Origin: JBAZOD01 sp041648955
GTDB lineage: Bacteria > Patescibacteriota > Patescibacteriia > Patescibacteriales > JAQTRU01
Assembly: GCA_041648955.1 (NCBI GenBank)
Contig: JBAZOD010000005.1
Span: 1-27,253, forward strand
Direction: 5' to 3'
DNA length: 27,253 bases
The notes beneath the pieces were generated by a model that saw only the letters and a list, made by a program, of their open reading frames with translations, was not told where the DNA came from and did no database searches. Numbering within the stretch: the stretch's first letter is position 1; each line of letters begins with the position of its first letter. The translations under genes were made by a program, and so were the position numbers. Shown here piece after piece: positions 14,874 to 23,474 of this stretch.

Positions 14874-16136
14874 GATTATAGTTATCGCCGGCGTTCATCC
14901 GCGCTTCAATTCAAAGCTACATCTTGATTGCTCAAGGTTTCACCTCTCTTCTTAACGTTCGGACACTGGCCAAGCGTCACCCCCTATACATCCTTTTTCA
15001 AGTTAGCAGGGAGCTATGTTTTTGATAAACAGTCCCTTGGGCTCTTTAGCTGCGGCCCTGATTGCTCAGGGCAGGCCTTATCTCTAAATTACGGCCGCTG
15101 TTTTGCCGAGTTCCTTAACGAAGGTTCTCTCGTACACCTGAGGCTTCTCGCCTCACCTACCTGTGTCGGTTTACGGTACGGTTACTATAGTCTTAGCCTT
15201 AGAGGTTTTTCTAGACAGCTCCTTCACTTAAGTTGATTCCGCCTTGCGGCTTCATCTTCCAACGACTTCTTGAAATTGGCGATCCGGATTTGCCTGGATC
15301 ATTTCTTGAAGCAATTAACGTGCATACCATAAACACGCTTAAACTCTGGAACTGCGTCCCCCCATCAGAAAACTATAGTAGTGCTGGAATATTAACCAGC
15401 TCATCCATCGGCTACGCCCGCACTACACGGGCCTCGTCTTAGGACCGACTAACCCTGGGTCGATTTGCGTTGCCCAGGAAACCTGAGGTTTTCGGTGGGC
15501 AGGGTTTTAACCTGCCTTTCTGCTACTCATGCCAACATTCTCTCTTCTGTTTTCTCCACCGCTCTTCACAAAGCGGCTTCAGCGACAAACAGAATGCTCC
15601 TCTACCGCTCGCTCAAAAAAATGAGCGAGCCCGTACCTTCGGTAATATGCTTAGCCCCGATAAATTTTCGGCGCGAGACAACTTGACTAGTGAGCTATTA
15701 CGCTTTCTTTAAAGGATGGCTGCTTCTAAGCCAACCTCCTAGTTGTCGCAGTCGCGACACCACCTTTTACACTTAGCATATATTTAGGGACCTTAGATAA
15801 CGATTTGGGCTGTTTCCCTTTCGACTAATGGAGCTTAGCCCCCATAGTCTAACTCCCGGATTACACCTACGGGTATTCGGAGTTTGGTTAAAGACGGTAT
15901 CTTGCGACCCGCCTTCATTCAGTGCTCTACCCCCCGCAGTCAGCGTCCGAGGCTAGCCCTAAAGCTATTTCGAGGAGAACCAGCTATTGCCGAGTTCGAT
16001 TGGAATTTCTCCGCTAACCACAGATCATCCCCTAGTGTTGCACGGCTAGTGGGTTCGGTCCTCCCTCCGTCTTTCGACGAAGTTCAACCTGTCTATGGCT
16101 AGATCACACGGCTTCGGGTCTTGTGCATGCGACTTT

Positions 16137-16190
16137 CTATTTATTTTGTAGGTATTGCAGAATAAAATTCTGCAACCTACAAAATAATAG
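16137..16190 (-). repeat. 23S rRNA helix expansion (hairpin insert)
   Basis: Near-perfect inverted repeat of about 25 bp per arm: the plus strand has TTTTGTAGG-TA-TTGCAGAAT, then a 3-nt loop, then ATTCTGCAA-CCTACAAAA. It has one two-base bulge and extends to CTAT / ATAG. It is AT-rich and absent from E. coli 23S at this site. Confidence 0.8.
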
Positions 16191-16371
16191 ATACGGGCGG
16201 TTAACCCTCGCTTTCACTGTACATATCTTCCAAAAGGAATTTATGTCAGCCGCATACAACAAACTCGTTGGCTCATTCTTCAATAGGCACGCCGTCATCC
16301 CGATTGCTCGAGACTCCGACTCCTTGTAAGTATATGGTTTCAGGTACTATTTCACCTCCCTCACCGGGATG

Positions 16372-16406
<35 letters not shown>

Positions 16407-16740
16407 TGATCATAAGAAGTATTTAGCCTTGGGTCATAGTCGACCCTGCTTCCTACGGGATTTCGCGAGTCCCGCAGTACTTAAGAATAATAACCGTAGA
16501 GCAATAACCCCTTTCACTTACAGGGCTATCACCTGCTCTGGCGGAGCTTTCCAGCTCGCTTCAACTAGGGAAGTTATTTTTGTATACTCTACCTTACCTT
16601 TCTAGGAGGTAAACACTATTATCTTACAACCCCCAGAAAACATATGGTCCCAGAACCTTCAGATCCCTCACCCGAAGGTGATTGATCGCAGTTTTTTGAG
16701 TTTAGGCTCATCCCCTTTCGCTCGCCACTACTTAGGGAAT

Positions 16741-16811
16741 CTTCTAGCTCATAGCTTTTAGCTGCCAGCTCGCGGGTTGCCCTGCAAGCTTTAAACTAAA
16801 AGCTAGAAGCT
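16741..16811 (-). repeat. 23S rRNA domain I expansion made of heptad repeats
   Basis: On the plus strand, 16743-16770 is four consecutive 7-nt units each ending in AGCT. After a 13-nt GC-rich loop region, 16784-16811 is four more heptads ending in AGCT or AACT. CTTCTAGCT (16741-16749) pairs perfectly with AGCTAGAAG (16801-16809). The repeats allow several pairing registers. Confidence 0.8.
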
Positions 16812-17199
16812 AATTTTGTTTTTTTCTTTTCCTCCGGCTACTAAGATGTTTCAGTTCACCGGGTAATCCCCCTAAACTACGAGAGTTTAGGGCGCCCTGT
16901 CTTCAACAGGGCAGGTTTCCCCATTCGGAAATCCACGGGTCAAAGGTTGCTTGCCACCTTACCGAGGCTTATCGCAGGCTGCTACGTCCTTCATCGTCTT
17001 CTTATGTCGAGGCATCCACCATATACTCTTAATGAAATTTTCCCACACTTTTATTTTTAAAAGTGTGATTATATTTTTTCTCTGTTTTTATGTTCGACTC
17101 GATTTGTTCTATATTAAATTGTTAAGGTTCCGCAAATGTCAATTTTCTGCTCGCTAATTTCTGTAATTAACATTCAAAAATTTAACATCTTTTTAAACT

Positions 17200-17222
17200 A
17201 AAAAAACCGCTTCTGGCGGTTT
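17200..17222 (-). terminator. Terminator-like hairpin in the 23S rRNA leader
   Basis: On the minus strand AACCGC / GCGGTT with a short loop is followed by seven T residues. It lies about 95 nt downstream of the predicted rRNA start and about 165 nt before the 23S. It may be an attenuator in the rRNA leader or a terminator for pilT readthrough. Confidence 0.7.
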
Positions 17223-17320
17223 CTAAGGGCGCTTTAAAAAAAGCCATCTTATTAACCGCTTGTAAGTTTAAATACAAAACTAGATATTCTCATAAAGTTA
17301 GGAAATTTATTATATATAAC

Positions 17321-17348
17321 ATTATACATTATTATAAAACTGTGTCAA
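17321..17348 (-). promoter_or_regulatory. Consensus promoter of the 23S-5S rRNA unit
   Basis: On the minus strand a perfect TTGACA (17343-17348) and a perfect TATAAT (17321-17326) are spaced by 16 nt, about 30 nt downstream of the pilT stop. The predicted leader to mature 23S is about 280 nt. The rest of 17048-17320 holds no gene. Confidence 0.85.
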
Positions 17349-17375
17349 GGGGTGAGAAAAGGCTAATTTTAGGCT

Positions 17376-18431
17376 CTATAATATTCTAAATTTATCCAGC
17401 ATTTCCGGGTTATTCATCTGGGCCTGAGCAACTTCCTTGCTTATTACTTTATCTTCATATAATTTTTTCAAATGCTGGTCCATGCTTATCATCCCTTCTT
17501 TAGAACTAGTTTCTATAACTGTTCTTAATTGAGCGATCTTATTTTCTCTGATCAAATTAGCCACTGCTGGGGTATTAAACATCAACTCCCTAGCGGCCAC
17601 TCTTCCTCCTTTTATTTTCGGCAACAATCTCTGTGATATTACTGCAGCCAGCACCATAGATAATTGCATCCTAACTTGGTTCTGTTGATGAGGAGGAAAT
17701 ATATCAATAATACGATCAACAGTTTGAGCGGCGCTATAAGTATGCAAAGTTGCCAAAACTAAATGCCCGGTTTCTGCTAAAGTAATAGTGGTGCCGATAG
17801 TTTCCAAGTCGCGCATTTCTCCAACCATAACCACATCCGGATCTTGTCTTAAAACATGTTTTAAGCCATTAGGGAAAGACGTCATATCGCTACCCAACTG
17901 GCGCTGAGTGATAACACTTTTATCCGACTTAAATAGAAATTCAATAGGATCCTCCAGGGTAATAATATTGCGGTGGCGATTTTCATTAATATAATTTATC
18001 ATCGCTGCTAAAGTTAAAGATTTTCCGCAGCCAGTCGGACCAGTAACTAAAATCAAACCTTGATCAAGATTTAATAAATTATAAATAATTTTCGGCATGC
18101 CTATTTCTTCAAGGGTCGGCATTTTTTCATTTATCACCCTCGCCACCAAACTCACATTGCCTCTTTCATAGCGAAGGTTTACTCTGAACCTTTCTTTATC
18201 TCCAAAAGAAATACCAAAATCTAAATCTTTATTTTCCACAAACATTTTTTTCTGAGCCTCTTCTAATATAGAAAATGCCATTTGCTCTAATTCCTTTTGT
18301 TCCAATTTTTCTAAACCTTTAATCGGCCTCAGCTCGCCGTCAATACGCAACATCGGCGGCAACCCAACGACTAAATGGAGGTCCGAGGCTCCTTCGGCAA
18401 CAGCGGTTTTAAAAAGTTCTTTGATATTCAT
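17376..18431 (-). CDS. pilT: Type IV pilus retraction ATPase PilT
   Basis: A cytosolic hexameric ATPase (351 aa, normal length) that disassembles type IV pili and powers twitching, attachment or DNA uptake. The N-terminal domain begins AVAEGASDLHLVVGLPPMLRIDG, as in PilT. The core ATPase has the Walker A GPTGCGKS at 131-138, the Asp box ITLEDPIEF, the Walker B VVMVGEMRD and the His box TGHLVLATLHT. A variant of the C-terminal AIRNLIRE motif of true retraction ATPases appears as VANLIREN. Pili are widespread in CPR bacteria and are thought to mediate host contact or DNA uptake; that is context, not evidence from here. No other pilus gene lies in the window. It follows rnc by about 43 nt and may share its transcript. 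Confidence 0.95.
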   Translation of the reverse strand: MNIKELFKTAVAEGASDLHLVVGLPPMLRIDGELRPIKGLEKLEQKELEQMAFSILEEAQKKMFVENKDLDFGISFGDKERFRVNLRYERGNVSLVARVINEKMPTLEEIGMPKIIYNLLNLDQGLILVTGPTGCGKSLTLAAMINYINENRHRNIITLEDPIEFLFKSDKSVITQRQLGSDMTSFPNGLKHVLRQDPDVVMVGEMRDLETIGTTITLAETGHLVLATLHTYSAAQTVDRIIDIFPPHQQNQVRMQLSMVLAAVISQRLLPKIKGGRVAARELMFNTPAVANLIRENKIAQLRTVIETSSKEGMISMDQHLKKLYEDKVISKEVAQAQMNNPEMLDKFRIL

Positions 18432-18474
18432 AATTGTAAAAACAAAATAATAAAATAATATAAAAAAATAAAAC

Positions 18475-19167
18475 TTACCAACCCTTTTTCTTTATCCCAT
18501 TACTAGCAGCTTTTATTTGCGCCTCTTGCTTTGATGATCCCTTTCCGCGGGAAATCAATTCATCTCCTAAATATAACCCCACTTCAAATATTTTGGAATG
18601 GTCTGGTCCTGATTCGCTTAAAACTTTGTAATGAGGGGTGATTCCAAATTCATCCTGCGATTTTTCCTGAAATTTTGACTTGGGATCAAGATAAAGCTGA
18701 TTTTCTAAAATATTATCTAACTTTGAAATTATACAATTTTTTATAAACTTTTTAGCTAATTTCGTTCCTTGGTCAAGATATATAGCTCCTATTAAAGCTT
18801 CTACGGCATTAGCTAAAATATATTGCCTGGCCTTTGAATTTTTATCTTTTGACTCTCCCTTAGAAAGAAAAAGATAATCTTCTAATTCAATCTCATTGGC
18901 AATAATAGAAAGCATCTTGGCATTAACCAAACTGGCGCGCCAGTTAGTTAAATCGCCTTCAGGAGTTTCTGGAAATTTGTAATACAGATATTCTGTCACA
19001 ATTATTTCCAGAACAGCATCTCCTAAAAATTCTAATCTTTCATTATGGTTCAGTTCAAAATCAGGATGTTCATTCAAATAAGATCTATGAACTACTGACT
19101 GCTTAAGCAGATCTTGATTTTTGAACTTAATTCCTAATTTTTCTTCAAGCTTGGAAAAAGTTTTCAT
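18475..19167 (-). CDS. rnc: Ribonuclease III
   Basis: A double-strand-specific endoribonuclease that processes pre-rRNA and some mRNAs; 230 aa is the usual length. The catalytic signature NERLEFLGDAVLE is at residues 42-54, the second acidic cluster is in ANAVEALIGAIYLDQG, and a double-stranded RNA-binding domain occupies about 158-228 (PHYKVLSESGPDHSKIFEV ... GKGSSKQEAQIKAA). The enzyme is complete. The start at 19167 is preceded within 7 nt by the palindrome CCATTGTTCAATGG, which could fold over the translation start; RNase III autoregulates in other bacteria. A direct substrate is likely the 12-bp stem around the nearby 23S gene. It is downstream of nusB with a 74-bp gap that contains an octamer repeat. 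Confidence 0.97.
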   Translation of the reverse strand: MKTFSKLEEKLGIKFKNQDLLKQSVVHRSYLNEHPDFELNHNERLEFLGDAVLEIIVTEYLYYKFPETPEGDLTNWRASLVNAKMLSIIANEIELEDYLFLSKGESKDKNSKARQYILANAVEALIGAIYLDQGTKLAKKFIKNCIISKLDNILENQLYLDPKSKFQEKSQDEFGITPHYKVLSESGPDHSKIFEVGLYLGDELISRGKGSSKQEAQIKAASNGIKKKGW

Positions 19168-19173
19168 TTTTTT

Positions 19174-19187
19174 CCATTGTTCAATGG
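19174..19187 (-). repeat. Palindrome directly upstream of the rnc start
   Basis: CCATTG-TT-CAATGG, a perfect 14-nt palindrome ending 7 nt before the ATG. It could hide the translation start in a hairpin or be a protein-binding site. Confidence 0.6.
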
Positions 19188-19214
19188 CTGAATTATTAAA
19201 TTATACGAACACCG

Positions 19215-19246
19215 CAATTTAACAATGTAGCCATGTAACAATTATT
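19215..19246. repeat. Degenerate octamer tandem repeat between nusB and rnc
   Basis: Four consecutive 8-nt units on the plus strand share a C-(A/C)-A-T-x-T-A pattern: CAATTTAA, CAATGTAG, CCATGTAA, then a more divergent CAATTATT that overlaps the nusB 3' end. Confidence 0.6.
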
Positions 19247-19709
19247 TAATATTATTTTTTATTGGAGGCTGTTCATCTTCAACCGTCTTTTTTTTCCTAT
19301 CCATATCTTTAAAGATCGCCCCTAAAACTCCATTAACAAATTTCCCAGAGGATTCTCCGCCAAAAGTTTTGGCGATCTCAATCGCTTCATTAATCGCTAC
19401 TTTCGGTGGAATATCTGTAGCCATTAAAAGTTCAAAAACGCCTATGCGCAAAATATTTCTATCTACTATAGTAATTTGGTCAAGCGGCCATTCAGTTGCA
19501 TATTTAACGATGGCTTTATCTATTTCTGGCAAGTTATCTACCACTCCTTTTAATATTTTTTTTACAAAGCCATTATCATTAAAACTTGGAGCAAAATAAG
19601 AAAAATTGCCCTTAACAATTTCACTTAAATCTTTATCTTGTCGGCCATTAAAATCCCACATAAATAAAGATTGCATAGCAATAGTACGAGCTAGATGGCG
19701 ATTAGACAT
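19242..19709 (-). CDS. nusB: Transcription antitermination factor NusB
   Basis: NusB is an all-helical protein that, with NusE (S10), binds boxA in rRNA leaders and promotes antitermination. The 155-residue protein begins SNRHLARTIAMQSLFMWDF, the typical first helix. Its C-terminal half carries WPLDQITIVDRNILRIGVFELL, then IPPKVAINEAIEIAKTFGGESSGKFVNGVLGAIF, the strongest family signature. Residues after 140 are a charged, probably disordered tail. It is encoded between rpmF and rnc, close to a 23S-5S unit whose leader has a terminator-like hairpin, a context where antitermination would matter. A small palindrome GTTAAT / ATTAAC lies just before its start codon. Confidence 0.95.
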   Translation of the reverse strand: MSNRHLARTIAMQSLFMWDFNGRQDKDLSEIVKGNFSYFAPSFNDNGFVKKILKGVVDNLPEIDKAIVKYATEWPLDQITIVDRNILRIGVFELLMATDIPPKVAINEAIEIAKTFGGESSGKFVNGVLGAIFKDMDRKKKTVEDEQPPIKNNIK

Positions 19710-19713
19710 AATT

Positions 19714-19729
19714 GTTAATTCTTATTAAC
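19714..19729 (-). repeat. Palindrome directly upstream of the nusB start
   Basis: GTTAAT and ATTAAC arms with a 4-nt loop end 4 nt before the nusB ATG. The position is like that of the rnc palindrome, but the sequence differs. Confidence 0.45.
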
Positions 19730-19760
19730 TCGAGATTTTACTTTTACAGAACTAAATTTA

Positions 19761-19961
19761 TTATTTCTTATCCTTTTTAGCTTTAACTTTGATTTTAACT
19801 GCCTGTCGCCCTCGATAAGTTCCGCAAAAAGAGCAAGCCTTGTGCGGTTGCACTGCTTGACCGCATTTAGAACATTTATTCAGGGTAGTCTTTTTTAAAG
19901 CTTGATGAGACCGGCCGCGCCTAGCTTGGCTGGAAGACCTTCTTTGTCCTGGTACTGACAT
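19761..19961 (-). CDS. rpmF: 50S ribosomal protein L32
   Basis: A 66-residue basic protein of the large ribosomal subunit. The N-terminus MSVPGQRRSSSQARRGRSHQ matches the L32 pattern (M-V-P-x-R-x-S-x-S-R-x-x-x-R-R-x-H). Two cysteine pairs, CSKCG and CSFCGTYRG, form the zinc ribbon, so this is the zinc-binding (C+) form. The C-terminal tail is Lys-rich. A promoter lies about 80 nt upstream, so rpmF probably heads the rpmF-nusB-rnc(-pilT) transcript. Confidence 0.95.
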   Translation of the reverse strand: MSVPGQRRSSSQARRGRSHQALKKTTLNKCSKCGQAVQPHKACSFCGTYRGRQAVKIKVKAKKDKK

Positions 19962-20044
19962 AATTTAGATATAAAAACAAAATAACATACAATAAAATTT
20001 TATCTTGTTTTTTATTATTTTATTATTTAATATTCTCTAACTTT

Positions 20045-20072
20045 AGTATATCTTAAAGGGTAGATTAGTCAA
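20045..20072 (-). promoter_or_regulatory. Promoter of the rpmF-nusB-rnc operon
   Basis: On the minus strand TTGACT (20067-20072) and TATACT (20045-20050) are spaced by 16 nt, in the gap between ftsH and rpmF. Confidence 0.65.
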
Positions 20073-20105
20073 CCCCGTTAATCTTATAAAAATAACATCC
20101 AATAG

Positions 20106-21950
20106 CTATTCTCCTTGCTTTTTATCTTTTTCTATTTTAACTCCGACAATTTTTTCAAATTCTTCACGCTCTAATGTTTCTTTTTCTAACAAAGCGGCTA
20201 CCACATCTTTTAACAAATCTTTTTTGGTATTTATAATTTCTTTTGCCTGACGGACGCCTTTATCAATGAAGTTTGTTATCTCTCCATCAATTTGTTCTGC
20301 CACCTTTTCACTATAATCTCTCTGTTCGTGAATTTCCCGACCCAAAAATATCATCTCATCTTTTTCGCCAAAAGTGCGGGGACCTAAATTTTCCGACATT
20401 CCATAATCAGTAATTAAATGACGAGCCAAAGCTGTCGCTCGACGCAAATCAGAAGTGGCGCCAGTCGTTACTTCTCCAAAAATTTCCTTTTCCGCTGTAT
20501 GCCCGGCCAAAAGAACCGCTAATTCTTCCACAAATTCTGATTTAGTATGCATATGCTTGTCTTCAGTCGGCAATTTCAAAGTATAACCTCCGGCTTGTCC
20601 GCGAGCAATAATAGAAATTTTATGTATTGGATCAGTATTAGGAAGAAAATGAGCAACCAGAGCGTGGCCAGCTTCATGATAAGCGGTAATGTTTTTTTCT
20701 TTTTCTGTAATTACCCGGCTCTTTCTTTCCGGACCCATCATAACTTTTTCAATTGATTCAAAAAGTTCATCCATTTCTATCATTTTTTTATTTCTTCTGG
20801 CTGCCAAAATAGCTGCTTCATTCAAAAGATTAGCTAAATCTGCGCCGCTAAAACCCGGGGTTCTTTCCGCCACCTTGCGCAAACTGACTTCTTTGCCCAA
20901 CGGCTTTTTTCTAGCATGAACTTTCAAAATTTCTTCCCTATCCTTAAGGTCCGGTTCATCAATTACTACTCGCCGATCAAAACGACCGGGACGAAGCAGA
21001 GCTGGATCCAAAACATCCGGCCGATTAGTAGCTGCTATAACTATAACATTAGTATGAACTTCAAAGCCATCCATTTCTACTAAAATCTGATTTAAAGTTT
21101 GTTCCCGTTCATCATGAGACCCTCCTAATCCGGCACCGCGTCTTCGCCCAACAGCGTCAATTTCATCAATAAACAAAATACAGGGAGCATTCTTTTTAGC
21201 CCGTTTGAATAAATCACGAACTCGAGAAGCGCCAACGCCAACAAACATTTCTACAAATTCTGAACCGGAAATATGAAAAAAGGGAACACCAGCTTCTCCT
21301 GCCACGGCTCGCGCCATCAATGTTTTTCCGGTGCCTGGACTGCCAAGAAGCAACACTCCGCGAGGAATACGAGCACCAAGCTCATAAAATTTTTTCGGCT
21401 GTTTTAAAAATTCAACCACCTCTTTTAATTCCTCTTTCGCTTCCTTGGCTCCAGCCACATCTTTAAAAGTAACTTTATTTTGAGGATCTTTGCTGAATTC
21501 CTTCGCTTGCGATTGACCGAACATCATCGCTTTGGAATTGGCGCCGGAAACGCTTCGCATCATGAAATAAATAAAAACCGCAATAATTAAAAATGGGAGA
21601 AGAAAAGGCAAAATTGACATCAGCCAAAAATCCCAGCCCTCATTTTCTTTTACCTCAATTTTCACAGCCGATAATTTAGCCGGATCTACTCCAAAATTTT
21701 TAAATAACTGAGAAGATGATTCACCGGTTTCTTTTTTGGCGATTTCTTCATCGCCATTTTTCAAAGTAATTTTCATTTCGCTTCCGTTAACCACCAGAGA
21801 AGAAATTTCTTCATTATTTATTTGCGAAATCAAAGTCTCAATTCCTACGTTTTTAGGCTTTTCTCCTTGCCCGCTGAAAGAAGAAAAAATAGCAGCAATT
21901 ACCAAAAAAACCAGAAAAAAAATCAAAAAATTTTTAATTAAATTTTTCAT
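20106..21950 (-). CDS. ftsH: ATP-dependent zinc metalloprotease FtsH
   Basis: A membrane-bound AAA+ protease that extracts and degrades membrane and misfolded proteins. The 614-residue protein has a first transmembrane helix at about 6-24, an extracytoplasmic domain, and a second helix at about 108-131. The AAA module has Walker A GSPGTGKT at 203-210, the pore-loop segment EFVEMFVGVGASRVR, Walker B ILFIDEIDAVGRRRG and the second region of homology ATNRPDVLDPALLRPGRFDR. The protease has the zinc motif HEAGH near 427, with the third ligand Asp in TSDLRRATALARHLITDYGMS. All key residues are present and the length is normal. Its own promoter lies in the ftsH-rpsA gap. Confidence 0.98.
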   Translation of the reverse strand: MKNLIKNFLIFFLVFLVIAAIFSSFSGQGEKPKNVGIETLISQINNEEISSLVVNGSEMKITLKNGDEEIAKKETGESSSQLFKNFGVDPAKLSAVKIEVKENEGWDFWLMSILPFLLPFLIIAVFIYFMMRSVSGANSKAMMFGQSQAKEFSKDPQNKVTFKDVAGAKEAKEELKEVVEFLKQPKKFYELGARIPRGVLLLGSPGTGKTLMARAVAGEAGVPFFHISGSEFVEMFVGVGASRVRDLFKRAKKNAPCILFIDEIDAVGRRRGAGLGGSHDEREQTLNQILVEMDGFEVHTNVIVIAATNRPDVLDPALLRPGRFDRRVVIDEPDLKDREEILKVHARKKPLGKEVSLRKVAERTPGFSGADLANLLNEAAILAARRNKKMIEMDELFESIEKVMMGPERKSRVITEKEKNITAYHEAGHALVAHFLPNTDPIHKISIIARGQAGGYTLKLPTEDKHMHTKSEFVEELAVLLAGHTAEKEIFGEVTTGATSDLRRATALARHLITDYGMSENLGPRTFGEKDEMIFLGREIHEQRDYSEKVAEQIDGEITNFIDKGVRQAKEIINTKKDLLKDVVAALLEKETLEREEFEKIVGVKIEKDKKQGE

Positions 21951-22000
21951 AATTCACTATTACAATCTTAAAAATTAAAAAATAATCGCCATATTCAGCG

Positions 22001-22024
22001 CTTAAAAGGCTAAAAGGCTAAATT
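22001..22024. repeat. Octamer tandem repeat in the ftsH leader
   Basis: Three adjacent 8-nt units CTTAAAAG, GCTAAAAG and GCTAAATT on the plus strand, lying between the ftsH promoter and its start codon. Confidence 0.55.
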
Positions 22025-22025
22025 T

Positions 22026-22054
22026 AGTATATAACATAAGGCCTTTTTTAGCAA
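22026..22054 (-). promoter_or_regulatory. Promoter of ftsH
   Basis: On the minus strand TTGCTA (22049-22054) and TATACT (22026-22031) are spaced by 17 nt, predicting a leader of about 70 nt. Confidence 0.6.
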
Positions 22055-22071
22055 ACGAAAAGCGCCAGAGA

Positions 22072-22110
22072 AAATACAAAAACGAGGCATCGCCTCGTTT
22101 TTGTATTTAT
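22072..22110. terminator. Bidirectional terminator after rpsA
   Basis: A 17-bp perfect stem (22072-22088 with 22092-22108) has CGAGGC / GCCTCG at its tip and A/T tracts at its base. It ends the minus-strand rpsA just downstream of its stop. Confidence 0.92.
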
Positions 22111-22114
22111 ATTT

Positions 22115-23332
22115 TTATTTATCTGATTTCTCTGTTCTTTCTTTAATTTTGGTTTTTTTCTTAGCCGGTTTTTCTTTATCTTCTTTTTCTTCCTTTTTTG
22201 CTTTCTTCTCTGTTTTCTTTTCTTCTGCTTTTTCTATTTTTTTATCTTTTTTTTCTTTTCCTTCTTTCACTAGCTTCAAGCCCAAACGATGCTCTTTTGG
22301 TTCCAAGGACATAATTTCAAAATCAGCTTTATCGCCTGAATTAAATAATTCACTGATTTTTTGATTTAAATTCAAACTGAGTTGACTGGCATGAGCAAGA
22401 CCATGTATATCCTCATCTAATTTAACAAACAAGCCAAAGGGGTTAACTTTCAAAATTGTGCCGGAAACTGTTTGGCCGACTTTATATTTAGCACTGGCTT
22501 CTTCCCACGGATCCTTCATTAATTTCTTGGCGCTCAAAAATATCTTTGCTCCTTCTAAACTGATGACTTCTGCTTTTATTTTATCCCCGACTTTAAAAAG
22601 GTCGGCTGGAGAATCTATTCGCTGCCAAGCCAATTCAGAAATATGAATAAGTCCTTCCATGTTTTCGCCAAAACTTATAAAGACGCCAAAATCGGTGACG
22701 GCAGTGATATTTCCCTCCACCACTGTGCCGATTTTATATTTAGCGATCGTACTTTTTTGCTTTTCGCTCCAAACATCTTTTTCACTAAAAATAATTTTAT
22801 CTTCTTTCTCGTCCAAGGTCATAACCGTAACTTCAAATTCCTTGCCGACAAAAGATTTTAATTTTTCCAAAATCTTTCCTTTATCACCGCCGCTTACTCG
22901 TGGATAATTTTCCGGAGCCAACTGAGAAACTGGTAAAAATCCCTGAATTTGGCAATAACGGACTAAGAGACCGCCTTTATTAGCATCAATTACTTTTACT
23001 TTTATAGTTGTTTTATCTTTAGCGGCTTGTCGCAAACTTTCCCAAGCTTTTTCTTGACCAGCATGGCGGAAAGATAATTCTAAATCGCCGTTTTCATTTT
23101 CTTCTTCTATAACTGTCGCCTCTACTTCATCTCCCGGTTTTAGACCAGCGTACTCTTCCGCTTCTTCATAAAGTTCTGGACCCCTTACTACGCCGACTAA
23201 AATACCGTCAATATCTAATTTAACCTCTGCTTTAGACGCAGAAACAACGATACCTTTGACCGTATCGCCTGTCTGGGGAATTTTTAAACTGTCACTTTCT
23301 AACAGTTTTCCAAAATCTTTGTTTTCTTCCAT
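22115..23332 (-). CDS. rpsA: Ribosomal protein S1 (four S1 domains)
   Basis: An RNA-binding protein of the small subunit that helps load mRNA. From ATG 23332 it is 405 aa; a TTG at 23344 would add four Asn-rich residues and is less likely. Four S1 (OB-fold) domains are visible, beginning near GDTVKGIVV (about 20), TTIKVKVIDA (about 105), GTVVEGNITAVTDFGVFISF (about 200) and GQTVSGTILKVNPFGLFVKL (about 285). The last two are the most canonical, as is normal for S1. E. coli S1 has six domains; four-domain forms are common elsewhere. The last 50 residues are a Lys/Glu repeat-rich, probably disordered tail. The promoter is about 140 nt upstream, and the leader holds a strong GC-rich hairpin that could regulate translation. 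Confidence 0.93.
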   Translation of the reverse strand: MEENKDFGKLLESDSLKIPQTGDTVKGIVVSASKAEVKLDIDGILVGVVRGPELYEEAEEYAGLKPGDEVEATVIEEENENGDLELSFRHAGQEKAWESLRQAAKDKTTIKVKVIDANKGGLLVRYCQIQGFLPVSQLAPENYPRVSGGDKGKILEKLKSFVGKEFEVTVMTLDEKEDKIIFSEKDVWSEKQKSTIAKYKIGTVVEGNITAVTDFGVFISFGENMEGLIHISELAWQRIDSPADLFKVGDKIKAEVISLEGAKIFLSAKKLMKDPWEEASAKYKVGQTVSGTILKVNPFGLFVKLDEDIHGLAHASQLSLNLNQKISELFNSGDKADFEIMSLEPKEHRLGLKLVKEGKEKKDKKIEKAEEKKTEKKAKKEEKEDKEKPAKKKTKIKERTEKSDK

Positions 23333-23384
23333 ATTATTATTCAATAATCTCTTTTAAATTTCTGAAAATAAAAAAAGATTATTT

Positions 23385-23458
23385 AACCTCCCCTAGGGGA
23401 AGTCTTTCGGCCACCTTCCGCCGGCTGGCGGACCGAAAGCTTTATTAAAAGGTGTTTA
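23385..23458 (-). repeat. GC-rich structured leader of rpsA
   Basis: On the minus strand CTTTCGG (23433-23439) pairs with CCGAAAG (23404-23410), enclosing an inner CCGCC / GGCGG stem. A second palindrome built on CCCCTAGGGG follows (about 23387-23402). It lies between the rpsA promoter and start. It could be a regulatory leader or a REP-like dispersed palindrome. Confidence 0.7.
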
Positions 23459-23474
23459 TTTAGTTTGTTTCTTT

